Shown here in pieces: positions 1 through 8,091 of a stretch of DNA of 64,000 nt; the first letter of the stretch is position 1; every line of letters begins with the position of its first letter. The notes beneath the pieces are model-generated. The model ran no database searches. It worked only from the letters and a program-made list of their open reading frames with translations, and was not told the origin of the DNA. The stretch is taken from contig DILT01000013.1 of NCBI GenBank assembly GCA_002425185.1, positions 547,978 through 611,977 on the forward strand, read 5' to 3'. The position numbers and the translations under genes are program-made. Origin of the DNA: Flammeovirgaceae bacterium UBA5585. GTDB lineage: Bacteria; Bacteroidota; Bacteroidia; Cytophagales; Cyclobacteriaceae.

Positions 1-615
1 GGGGTTCTCTTCACCATCACCCCAATTCAGTATTTCAACAATTACCTTGTCATCTGTTTTCGCATCGTTGATGTTATGCTGTGCGATGAAAAAATCTTTA
101 TGGATTTTGCGGTAGTCGGCTACCACAAAAGCAAAGTTTTTGGAGAGTTCGAGTTTGCCAACAAACTGGTTTCTGTTCCTGCGGATAATTTCAACCACTT
201 TTCCTTCCGGATGTTCACCGTGTCGTGAAGGCAGTATCGCTATTTTCACGGTATCACCATCAACCGCAGAGCCGAGGTCGCGGGCTTTGATATACACATC
301 GGGCCGGTCTTCACCAATCTTGACATACGCAAAGCGTGAGCTCACATGATCAACAATACCGGTTAGTGTTTTTTCCTTTTGTGCACTGGCATAGGTGCCG
401 TTGCTGAGTTCTTTGATTTTTCCGGCCTCCTCGAGTTCATAAACCGAAAAAGTCATGGCCTTGATATCATCACGCTTTTTCAACCCCAGCTTTTTGGCGA
501 TTTGTTTTATGCTGTAGGCACGGCCGGGGGCTTGGTTTAGCACGGACAGGATTCCGGATTCAAATTGTTGTTTGGCAGAGGGTTCGGATCCTTTTTGTTT
601 TTTTCTTTTGCTCAT
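1..615 (-). CDS. rnr: Ribonuclease R, N-terminal part (runs off the left edge)
   Basis: About 205 residues are visible, from an ATG at 615 (minus) to the window edge. The N-terminus is very basic (MSKRKKQKG). A winged-helix-like region follows (YSIKQIAKKLGLKKRDD), then an OB/cold-shock-like segment with FAYVKIGEDRPDVYIKARD and GDTVKIAILPSRHGEHPEGKVVEI. This arrangement is typical of RNase R (VacB), a processive 3'-5' exoribonuclease that degrades structured RNA. The catalytic RNB domain and the S1 domain lie outside the window, so activity cannot be judged. The ATG overlaps the stop of the upstream exonuclease gene in an ATGA, which suggests translational coupling. Confidence 0.85.
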   Translation of the reverse strand, partial: MSKRKKQKGSEPSAKQQFESGILSVLNQAPGRAYSIKQIAKKLGLKKRDDIKAMTFSVYELEEAGKIKELSNGTYASAQKEKTLTGIVDHVSSRFAYVKIGEDRPDVYIKARDLGSAVDGDTVKIAILPSRHGEHPEGKVVEIIRRNRNQFVGKLELSKNFAFVVADYRKIHKDFFIAQHNINDAKTDDKVIVEILNWGDGEENP

Positions 616-1325
616 GAAGTTATGATGTTCTTGTCCTGAACAAGTGGAATGCCTTTCATCCTTAAATACAGTTGTGTGAGTACGACAACATCACTTACAC
701 AGTAGTCCTTAATTCGTTCCAGGTCTTTTTCTTTATAGTAAACGGAGTTTACCTGGCTTCCGTCAATACCATTTTTACTGGTGGGTATATGAAAAATAGC
801 GGCCAGCAAATCGAGGGAAGTATAGTGCTTGTAATCGCCAAACTTCCAGAGTTCCATGGTATCCAGGTGGTTGACTTCCCATGATTTTCGTCCGGCAAGG
901 TTCAGGGGTTGAGGCAACGGAATGGAGTTTACCAGCATGCGCCTGCTCATGTACGGATAATCAAATTCCTTTCCATTGTGGGCACAAAACCGCACTCCGT
1001 TATCGAGCTTTTCAAGCATGGCTTTGAAATCTTGTAGTAGCGCTTTTTCATCGTGTCCGTAGTAGGCTTTTGTCTTAAGTCCTAACTCACCCGATTCGGT
1101 GTCAAATAATTTTCCCACAGCAATGCATACAATTTTTCCAAACTCGGCATAAATGCCTGCGCGTTGATGGAATAGTTGTTCATCGGTAACACCTTCTTCG
1201 CGTTTCAGAAAGGAAGCTTTACGCGACCACTGTGTTTTCAGGCGTTCGTCCAGGGTGACATAATTATCGGTGCTGGCAACGGTTTCAATGTCGAGAAAAA
1301 GAATGTCTTTCAGGTCAGCATTCAT
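612..1325 (-). CDS. 3'-5' exonuclease, PolB-like (DnaQ superfamily)
   Basis: The 237-aa protein has the DEDDy exonuclease motifs: LFLDIE (Asp12, Glu14), HNGKEFDYP (Asp122) and YCVSD (Tyr208, Asp212). The whole protein is the exonuclease domain, with no polymerase part, which matches the family of predicted exonucleases related to the PolB proofreading domain. It probably acts in DNA repair or nucleic-acid trimming; the substrate is unknown. It overlaps the RNase R start by 4 bp and should be co-transcribed with it. The ATG at 1325 is the only good start. Confidence 0.85.
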   Translation of the reverse strand: MNADLKDILFLDIETVASTDNYVTLDERLKTQWSRKASFLKREEGVTDEQLFHQRAGIYAEFGKIVCIAVGKLFDTESGELGLKTKAYYGHDEKALLQDFKAMLEKLDNGVRFCAHNGKEFDYPYMSRRMLVNSIPLPQPLNLAGRKSWEVNHLDTMELWKFGDYKHYTSLDLLAAIFHIPTSKNGIDGSQVNSVYYKEKDLERIKDYCVSDVVVLTQLYLRMKGIPLVQDKNIITS

Positions 1326-1397
1326 GTGGTCAAGTTAACAATCTTTAGCAACGCATACTAATGCAGCAGTGGTGTAGCGAATGCTTTTCATAACCGT

Positions 1398-2402
1398 TTA
1401 CTTTTTCTTGACCTGCACACTAAAGGCTTTAGCCGGATTCTTACGAATAAGAAGATCGATTTCATTTTCTGTAAAACCTTCTTCTTTCAATCGGGGTATA
1501 AGGAGCGTGGAGATGGCCGTGTAACCCCGAAACGTTATACTTTGCGGATCCACTACATCATACCAACCGGCATCGTGCGAAAGCAAGGTGCGGTGCAGCA
1601 GGTTGTTTGCTTTCATAAATTTTAAGAAGCTCACGTATTGCTCAATAGTTTCCGGATGTACGTAATCAAATTCTACCCACACACCTTGTGAAGCCATTTC
1701 TTTAAAGACTTCGAAGTTTTTCTCGTTTTGTGCATGCACCCAGATGAAGGCATCGGGTGCTACACCGTTGGCCATGAAGATTGCCAGCTCTTCTTTTGCC
1801 GCATTTCCATCACCTGAATGAACGGCTATGGTTAACCCGGTGTTAAGATGAGTGATCGCCCCGGCTTTCATGATTTTTTTCTGCGCCTCTGTAAGCGGGG
1901 CCTGGTCAGCGCTGAGTTTAATAAATCCCGGACGGATGCCGGTGTCGTCAATACCGTTGTTGAATTCCTCAACCCAGCGCTGTGCTAATTGCTCTGCGGT
2001 TTCGGTGTGCGCATGCGATGGTAAATATTTTTCGTCAACAGCACCATAGTAACCTGTATTGGTTATAATGTTAAGACCGCTGGCTTCGGCCAAACGTTTC
2101 AGCAACATTACATCACGGCCAAGGTAGTTGGGTGTAAATTCAATAAACGTTTGAACGCCCAGGGGTTTGAGTTCCAGCAGATAGGGCAGCACATGATGAA
2201 AAACAGTATCCGCGTTATAGCGGCCGGGCCAGATGCTGTCCGCCCCGATAAAGTCTACAAGAATGTGTTCGTGTGCAAGGGTAATGCCGGCTGTTGATGC
2301 GGGGATTTTACCGGTTACAGTAACCAGTACTGGTTCCTTCTTCTTGCAGGAAGATATTAGTATAACAAGAAGAATATGAAGGAGAATTCGTCTAATAATC
2401 AT
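1398..2402 (-). CDS. Phosphotriesterase-family metal-dependent hydrolase, lipoprotein
   Basis: The 334-aa protein begins with a hydrophobic signal ending in lipobox ISSC (Cys19), so it should be a lipid-anchored envelope protein. All metal ligands of the phosphotriesterase/PLL amidohydrolase fold are present: His44 and His46 in AHEHILVD, the bridging Lys162 in FIKLS, His195 in AVHSGDG, His223 in WVHAQN and Asp277 in LSHDAGW. Many relatives are lactonases or other esterases, so paraoxon hydrolysis should not be assumed. It is a single gene; the regulator gene at 2591 is divergent from it across 188 bp. Confidence 0.85.
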   Translation of the reverse strand: MIIRRILLHILLVILISSCKKKEPVLVTVTGKIPASTAGITLAHEHILVDFIGADSIWPGRYNADTVFHHVLPYLLELKPLGVQTFIEFTPNYLGRDVMLLKRLAEASGLNIITNTGYYGAVDEKYLPSHAHTETAEQLAQRWVEEFNNGIDDTGIRPGFIKLSADQAPLTEAQKKIMKAGAITHLNTGLTIAVHSGDGNAAKEELAIFMANGVAPDAFIWVHAQNEKNFEVFKEMASQGVWVEFDYVHPETIEQYVSFLKFMKANNLLHRTLLSHDAGWYDVVDPQSITFRGYTAISTLLIPRLKEEGFTENEIDLLIRKNPAKAFSVQVKKK

Positions 2403-2445
2403 AGAATGGATTTTTTATTCAGATATCTGAGTTGATCATGCTCTT

Positions 2446-2467
2446 TTTTGAAACAACTGTTTCAAAA
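2446..2467. promoter_or_regulatory. Perfect palindrome, candidate binding site for the NtrC-type regulator
   Basis: TTTTGAAACA, a 2-bp spacer (AC), then TGTTTCAAAA: two perfect 10-bp arms. It lies about 124 bp before the regulator start and about 72 bp before a sigma-54-like element. That is a usual distance for an enhancer site of a sigma-54 activator. The GAAACA/TGTTTC core recurs before the permease genes. Binding is inferred. Confidence 0.5.
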
Positions 2468-2526
2468 TTAAACAATGGCTTTGTAAACAGAATTCGCCAG
2501 GTGTCCTGAATTACAGAATACTTAGT

Positions 2527-2543
2527 TTGGAATTGCTTTTGTT
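2527..2543 (+). promoter_or_regulatory. Weak sigma-54-like promoter before the regulator
   Basis: TTGGAATTGCTTTTGTT keeps the -24 GG and a TTG at the -12 position with correct spacing, but lacks the -24 CAC and the -12 C. It is proposed mainly because of the palindrome upstream and the nature of the downstream gene; it would imply autoregulation. Confidence 0.25.
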
Positions 2544-2590
2544 TCAGGTTTTAATTAGGCTAATTTAGATAACTTCTCTATCCCCCAATC

Positions 2591-3976
2591 ATGAATAAAT
2601 ATCAGGGTACGGTCCTGATTATTGACGATGACGACCATGTGGTGCTTACCTCCCGCATGATCCTGAAACAGTATTTTGAGACTATCGAAACGCTCAGTTC
2701 GCCCAAAACACTGGAGTCGTTTCTGAAGGGTCGTGAAATTGATGTCATCTTGTTGGATATGAATTTCAGTGCGGGGGTCACTTCGGGCAATGAGGGTATC
2801 TTTTGGATGAACCGCATCCGGGTACTGTCGCCCCTCACGCAGGTGGTGTTGCAAACGGCCTATGGTGATATTGAGCTCGCGGTCAAATCAATTAAAGAAG
2901 GGGCTGTTGATTTCCTGCCCAAGCCATGGGACAAGGAAAAGCTGGTAACTACCATGGTTAACGCCTATCACCAGGCGCAGGCCCGGAAAGAGAACCGGAA
3001 TCTCAAGTCAAAGCAGCAGGCACTTCAGGATCATCTTAATAAAAATGAGAGCCCCTTTATTGCCTCGGCTTCTTCCATGCAGCCTGTGCTTTCCGCCATC
3101 GATAGTGTGGCTGTTACCGATGCCTCGGTGCTGATTCTGGGGGAACATGGCACGGGAAAAGAACTTGTTGCGAGAGCTATTCATCAGCGTTCAAACCGGG
3201 CGCATGAACCATTCATCGTGGTTGATGTAGGCGCACTGCCTCCGGCATTGTTTGAATCGGAGATGTTCGGCCATGAAAGAGGCGCCTTCACCGATGCCAA
3301 AGAATCGCGCATCGGGAAATTTGAGCTCGCTCACAAAGGCACTCTGTTCCTGGATGAAATCGGAAATATCCCGCCAGAACTGCAGATCAAATTGCTTTCG
3401 GCCATCCAAACAAAATCTGTCTGTAAGGTGGGTTCCAATACGCCTGTTGCGATTGACGTCCGCATTATTTGTGCTACCAATGCGCCTGTTTATGAGTATG
3501 TAAAGAAGGGCATTTTCCGGCAAGACCTTTTTTACAGGATCAAGACTATCGAAATTAATTTGCCTCCGCTTCGTGACCGTATGGAAGATTTACCGGCCCT
3601 TTTCCAGTACTATTTTGAATACTATACAAAACGGTACGGCAAGTCGCTTGAAGCAGAAGCGAACCTCCTTGCAGATCTGCGCAAGTACAAATGGCCCGGG
3701 AACATTCGTGAACTTCAGCATGCCATTGAGCGTGCGGTAATTCTCTGTCGTGAGCCGGTGCTGCAGGTATCGGATTTTCAACTGCTGGATGTCATTGAAA
3801 CACCCTTACTACTAACAGAAACCCTGAACATTTCAGAAATGGAACGTGAGGTTATCCGCAAGGCGTTAATGAAGTGTGGAAATAACCTGACGCGCGCTGC
3901 CGAGGAACTGGGCATCGGCCGCACTACGCTTTACCGGAAGATCGAGGAATACGGCCTGAGTGAACATGGAAAATGA
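2591..3976 (+). CDS. Sigma-54-dependent response regulator, NtrC family
   Basis: The 461-aa protein has three domains. A receiver (1-125) carries the acidic pocket IDDDD, phospho-acceptor Asp56 (ILLDMNF) and Lys111. A central AAA+ domain (about 155-390) has Walker A GEHGTGK (184-190) and Walker B LFLDE. A C-terminal Fis-type helix-turn-helix (NLTRAAEELGIGRTTLYR) completes it. The sigma-54 contact loop reads GAFTDA (231-236) instead of GAFTGA. It overlaps the histidine kinase gene and should be its partner. The three permease genes downstream are the likely targets. Confidence 0.92.
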   Translation: MNKYQGTVLIIDDDDHVVLTSRMILKQYFETIETLSSPKTLESFLKGREIDVILLDMNFSAGVTSGNEGIFWMNRIRVLSPLTQVVLQTAYGDIELAVKSIKEGAVDFLPKPWDKEKLVTTMVNAYHQAQARKENRNLKSKQQALQDHLNKNESPFIASASSMQPVLSAIDSVAVTDASVLILGEHGTGKELVARAIHQRSNRAHEPFIVVDVGALPPALFESEMFGHERGAFTDAKESRIGKFELAHKGTLFLDEIGNIPPELQIKLLSAIQTKSVCKVGSNTPVAIDVRIICATNAPVYEYVKKGIFRQDLFYRIKTIEINLPPLRDRMEDLPALFQYYFEYYTKRYGKSLEAEANLLADLRKYKWPGNIRELQHAIERAVILCREPVLQVSDFQLLDVIETPLLLTETLNISEMEREVIRKALMKCGNNLTRAAEELGIGRTTLYRKIEEYGLSEHGK

Positions 3977-5333
3977 ATCTCATATTCGTAAACGACTCCG
4001 GCTCCGGGTGGCCTTACGACTTTTGGGTATATGCTTTTTCGGATGCCTTACGGGTTTCCTGGTGTTTAATTCGCCCTACTGGATGGCCGGCATCTGGACG
4101 AGCCTCATCACTTTTGGCCTGTTCATTGAAACGATAAGATTTGTCACTCAATCCGAACTTAAGCTCACAGCTTTTCTGCAGGCCCTGCGTCAAAATGATT
4201 TTGCCATCACCTTTTCAGAAAGTAAAAAGGCTGATAATTATGATCTTCACCGCGCATTCAATCAATTAAACGACATTTTCAAGAAGCTGAGGTCAGAGCG
4301 GGAATCACAGCACCAGTTGCTGTTGGCCATTGTGGAAAACTCCAGTGCACCGCTGATTTGTTTTGAAGAAACTACCGGAGAAATCTTCCTCATTAACCAT
4401 GCGGCAAAGAATCTGTTCCAGATGCCTTTTCTGCAAAAGATTGAATCGCTTGGACGTGTGGATGCCGGACTTACACGAACGCTGATTGACATGCCGGACG
4501 GAGGAAGGATTACGGAGAAACTAGTGGTGGCCGGAAAGACATCCATTCTTTCTATCCATGCACAGCACCTGATCTTCGAGAACAAGAATCTCAAGTTAAT
4601 TTCTATACATGATGTAAGCAGCGAAATGGCTGCGCGTGAAGCGGAAACCTGGCAGAAACTGCTGCGCGTGCTTACGCATGAAATCTCCAATTCCGCCATC
4701 CCGCTCTCAACACTCTCATCCTATATCTATGAAATGGTGACAGAGGCGCATGCCAGCGAAAGACGCCTGACCGAGGAAGAGCGAAGTGATATGATGGAAA
4801 GTCTGCGTACGATTGACCAGCGGAGCAAATCACTGAAAGAATTTGTTCACAATTTCCGCAACATCAACCAGGTGCCCGAGCCGAATCTTGAAAAAGTGGA
4901 AATGCTTGCCCTGGTGAATGAGTCCCTCTCACTGTATGCAAGGGAATTGCAGAAAGAATGTATAACACTGGATGTCAAAGTTCCGGGGCAGCAGTTTGTT
5001 TATGCCGACAGGAATCTTACGCAGCAGGTGCTGATCAACCTGATCAAGAATGCCGTGGAGGCCATGCGCAACATGAAAAATGGAAAGCACATTGAGCTGG
5101 CCACTTCACCCATGGGTACCCGTTACCTGCAACTTCACGTGCGCGATACCGGGCAGGGAATATCACAGGAGGACCTCGACCAGATTTTCATTCCGTTCTT
5201 CTCTACCAAAAAGGGAGGTTCTGGTATCGGGCTGAGCATCTCCAAGCAAATTATGCAAAAGCAAAATGGGGACATCAGTGTGCAATCCGTGCCGGGCAGG
5301 GGGAGTGTGTTCACGCTTAGTTTTACATCATAA
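3966..5333 (+). CDS. Sensor histidine kinase, partner of the NtrC-type regulator
   Basis: Two hydrophobic segments lie in the first 55 residues with almost nothing between them, so there is no extracytoplasmic sensor domain. A PAS-like region follows (LLAIVENSSAPLICFEETTG), then the phospho-acceptor H-box LLRVLTHEISNS, then an ATPase domain with N box NLIKNAVEA, DTGQGIS and GGSGIGLSIS. This architecture is that of kinases paired with NtrC-type regulators. A GTG at 3960 would add two residues; ATG 3966 was chosen. It overlaps the regulator gene by 11 bp. The signal is unknown, possibly membrane or envelope state given the transporter neighbours. Confidence 0.9.
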   Translation: MENESHIRKRLRLRVALRLLGICFFGCLTGFLVFNSPYWMAGIWTSLITFGLFIETIRFVTQSELKLTAFLQALRQNDFAITFSESKKADNYDLHRAFNQLNDIFKKLRSERESQHQLLLAIVENSSAPLICFEETTGEIFLINHAAKNLFQMPFLQKIESLGRVDAGLTRTLIDMPDGGRITEKLVVAGKTSILSIHAQHLIFENKNLKLISIHDVSSEMAAREAETWQKLLRVLTHEISNSAIPLSTLSSYIYEMVTEAHASERRLTEEERSDMMESLRTIDQRSKSLKEFVHNFRNINQVPEPNLEKVEMLALVNESLSLYARELQKECITLDVKVPGQQFVYADRNLTQQVLINLIKNAVEAMRNMKNGKHIELATSPMGTRYLQLHVRDTGQGISQEDLDQIFIPFFSTKKGGSGIGLSISKQIMQKQNGDISVQSVPGRGSVFTLSFTS

Positions 5334-5354
5334 CAGATCTGGTTTGTTTCGAAC

Positions 5355-5379
5355 TGAAACATTCCAATGTTCTGTTTCG
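5355..5379. promoter_or_regulatory. Second GAAACA/TGTTTC palindromic site, upstream of the permease genes
   Basis: TGAAACA and TGTTTC face each other across 11 bp. The spacer also contributes to a tighter palindrome, AACATT-CC-AATGTT (5358-5371). The half-sites match those of the palindrome at 2446-2467. The site lies about 70 bp before the sigma-54-like element at 5436, as the first site does for its own element. It is a candidate activator site; the spacing differs from the first copy. Confidence 0.4.
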
Positions 5380-5435
5380 GCACACTTAACTTCTCAGAGG
5401 CTTTGATTTTGGGCGGTTTATAAATGAAATCTCCT

Positions 5436-5452
5436 TTGGCAGGAAAATCGTT
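5436..5452 (+). promoter_or_regulatory. Candidate sigma-54 promoter for the permease genes
   Basis: TTGGCAGGAAAATCGTT matches the sigma-54 consensus (YTGGCACGRNNNTTGCW) except at three bases, with GG and the -12 G at the correct distance. It sits 65 bp before the first permease start, behind a gene for a sigma-54 activator. The -12 part (TCGT) is imperfect. Confidence 0.45.
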
Positions 5453-5516
5453 GATAGCGGTTAGTTCATAGTTGATAGACTAACACGAACAACTACCAAC
5501 CAAAAAACGAACAAGG

Positions 5517-8021
5517 ATGTTACTGAACTACCTCAAACTCTCCCTACGCCTGATGGTAAGGAACCCGTTCTTCACCTTCATTAATATTCTTGGGTTGGGT
5601 ATTGGTTTTGCGTCTTTTATTTCGCTGTGGGATTTTTCTATAAAGGAGTTACAAGCTGATCAATATCATAAGGACTATGAGCGCATTGCCAGAATCGGGT
5701 ATCATTGGCGATGGGCCGATGATGGCAAAAAGTGGGACCACTCCAGGGTTAGTTTTTCCAAGTCGGATATTCCGCTGCGTGCAAAAGAAGATTTTCCCGA
5801 GGTGGAGGATTATGTGCGCATTCATACACAACTTTTCTTTGGAATTCCGGCAGACCTCGTTCCCCACGGAAGAAAAATCACGATGTCAAGAGCTGGACGA
5901 TTACAGGAAGACAGGATTTTCAGGGAAGAACATGTGATCTATGCAGATCAAAATCTTTTCAACTTCTTTTCCATTCCCTTGGTACGCGGCAATCCGGATA
6001 ACGTTTTAGCTCAAGCCGGTTCGGTTGTGCTTTCTGAAAGTCAGGCAGTCAAGTACTTTCATCAGGCAGACCCTGTTGGAGAATTGTTGAAACTTAACGA
6101 TTCGATCACCCTTAACGTGACTGGTGTTTTTAAAGATCTGCCACACAACACGCACCTGACTTTTAATACGGTCATATCAAACGAGCCATACCTTGACGTA
6201 TGGGCAAAAGCGCTCAATAGCCCGACCATTAACTATGTAAAACTGAAGGCAGGAAATTCATTTGAAGATTTTGAGGCAAAGCTAAATGGAAGAAAGGGAG
6301 ATTACTTTGCGGCCATCCTGCAGGTACTGCATAATACAGACATCGAGGTTTTTGTTCAGCCACTAAAGGAAATAATATTCAGCGCGAATCTTCCGGGCGA
6401 TGAATTTGCTTACCGGTCAAAGTCATTGCTAATAACCTTTGCCATTGTGGCGGTTGTGCTACTGGCAATGGCATGGATCAATTACATCAATTTATGGATA
6501 GCCAGGAACAAGAAGCGGGAAAAGGAGTTGGCCACCCGAAAAGTCAATGGGGCGCGCGGTACGGATTTCGCTTTTCAATTTCTCACGGAGTCAGCGCTCA
6601 TCAACCTATTTGCGCTGCTTTTAGCCATAACACTTCTGCAGTTTGCCCGGATTCCTTTCCATCACTTATTTAATATTCAAATTAATGAACTGGGGCAAAT
6701 AGAAACCGGGTCGGTAATGGTTTTTATTCTGACGTTTGTACTTAGCATCATCATAACAGGCTTGTATCCGGCATTCAAAGCCACGAATAAGCACTCTCTT
6801 TCTCTTTTCAAAAGGTCAACCGGGGAATCCGGAGGAATATTTTCATCAAGCCTGGTCGTTGTTCAATATGCTTCTGCTATTACTTTAATACTTTGGTCAA
6901 CATTGGTGTACTTCGAGTTGAACCATATCTTTAATAAAGAAGTCGGTTTTGATCGTGATCATGTGCTGGTAGTAGACATTCCTGCAGTAAGAAATCATGA
7001 AAATCATCTCGAAGGCTTAATGAGCAGACTCTCGGTTAATCCCTCGATCGATAAAACAGCCTACAGCCTCGGTGCCCCTGGTGTAGATTATCTTCAGTTG
7101 AATACACGAAGATCCGGCAGGTTGATGCAAATCGGCTTTGAATGGAATGGAATAAATGAAACGTATATCCCGCTCTTTGATTTGAAGCTTGTGGCAGGAC
7201 GAAATTTTATACAGGATGACCGAAGTGATGTCGCTATTCTTAGTGAGGTAGCAGTTCAGCGGCTGGGTTTTGAAAACCCTGCGGATGCGGTAGGCACACG
7301 ATTGGAGGTTCTTATCAGTGAAGAGCGTGGGGTGTGGCTTACCGTTGAAATAATAGGTGTGGTTAAGGAATATCGAACCTTCCCGTTTTTTGAAAGCTCA
7401 TTGGCTGCTACTGATTTAAAAAATGATTTTCAATCTAAAGGAAAAATGTTCACCTATAAGAACAGGAATGTTGAATTTTTTCCGCTGGAGAAACTTTTCG
7501 TCAAGATGAATCCCGTCAATATTCAGCATACGATAGCTGTAGTAGAAGCTGATTACAAGGTGATGTATCCCGGAACGGCTTTTACCTGGTCCTTTCTCGA
7601 AGAAAACATGAATAATCTGTACGCAAATGAAAAGATTACCCGCAATCGGATAATGCTTTTCGTGGTACTTGCCATAGTGATCGCCTGTTTGGGTTTCCAG
7701 GGCATGATTGCCGACAAAGTTATTTCCAAGACGAAGGAAGTGGGCATTCGCAAAATTCTGGGAGCGCACAGCGGGCACATCACCAGGCTGATTCTTCAAC
7801 CCTCTTTCATTCAATTGGGTATTGCGATTCTGGTGGGCATGCCAACGGCATGGTACCTGGGTGACTCATACCTACAAAAATTCTCCGAACGCATTGAACT
7901 TCAATGGTGGCACTTTGCTTTGCCCGTGATGATACTGGTTGTGATCATGCTAAGCACCGTGGCAACCGTAATCTGGAAAGCCGTGAAGAGTAACCCGGTG
8001 GAGGCACTGAAGTATGAATAA
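5517..8021 (+). CDS. MacB/FtsX-type ABC transporter permease, paralog 1
   Basis: The 834-aa membrane protein shows the Bacteroidota double-FtsX layout. There is a TM helix at about 20-40, a MacB-type periplasmic domain, and three TM helices around 305-425 with the conserved ATRKVNGARG coupling motif. A fourth segment, a second periplasmic domain and three C-terminal TM helices follow, with VGIRKILGAHSG and a SNPVEALKYE terminus. Such permeases work with a MacB-like ATPase and move lipids, peptides or drugs, or transmit mechanical force. No ATPase gene is nearby. It is first of three tandem paralogs and probably under the upstream NtrC-type system. Confidence 0.88.
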   Translation: MLLNYLKLSLRLMVRNPFFTFINILGLGIGFASFISLWDFSIKELQADQYHKDYERIARIGYHWRWADDGKKWDHSRVSFSKSDIPLRAKEDFPEVEDYVRIHTQLFFGIPADLVPHGRKITMSRAGRLQEDRIFREEHVIYADQNLFNFFSIPLVRGNPDNVLAQAGSVVLSESQAVKYFHQADPVGELLKLNDSITLNVTGVFKDLPHNTHLTFNTVISNEPYLDVWAKALNSPTINYVKLKAGNSFEDFEAKLNGRKGDYFAAILQVLHNTDIEVFVQPLKEIIFSANLPGDEFAYRSKSLLITFAIVAVVLLAMAWINYINLWIARNKKREKELATRKVNGARGTDFAFQFLTESALINLFALLLAITLLQFARIPFHHLFNIQINELGQIETGSVMVFILTFVLSIIITGLYPAFKATNKHSLSLFKRSTGESGGIFSSSLVVVQYASAITLILWSTLVYFELNHIFNKEVGFDRDHVLVVDIPAVRNHENHLEGLMSRLSVNPSIDKTAYSLGAPGVDYLQLNTRRSGRLMQIGFEWNGINETYIPLFDLKLVAGRNFIQDDRSDVAILSEVAVQRLGFENPADAVGTRLEVLISEERGVWLTVEIIGVVKEYRTFPFFESSLAATDLKNDFQSKGKMFTYKNRNVEFFPLEKLFVKMNPVNIQHTIAVVEADYKVMYPGTAFTWSFLEENMNNLYANEKITRNRIMLFVVLAIVIACLGFQGMIADKVISKTKEVGIRKILGAHSGHITRLILQPSFIQLGIAILVGMPTAWYLGDSYLQKFSERIELQWWHFALPVMILVVIMLSTVATVIWKAVKSNPVEALKYE

Positions 8022-8026
8022 AACCT

Positions 8027-8076
8027 GTTGCTGGTTGTTCGCTACTCGTTGCTCAAGATTTCGAACAACCAACAAC
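8027..8076. repeat. Inverted repeat between permease genes 1 and 2
   Basis: Arms 8027-8041 and 8062-8076 are 15 bp long with a single mismatch (GTTGCTGGTTGTTCG against CGAACAACCAACAAC) around a 20-bp loop. The right arm runs into an A/C-rich leader ending AACGAACAACT directly before the next ATG. The same leader precedes paralog 3. It could form an RNA hairpin that tunes expression between the two genes; there is no U-tract, so it is not a classical terminator. Confidence 0.5.
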
Positions 8077-8091
8077 CAATAACGAACAACT

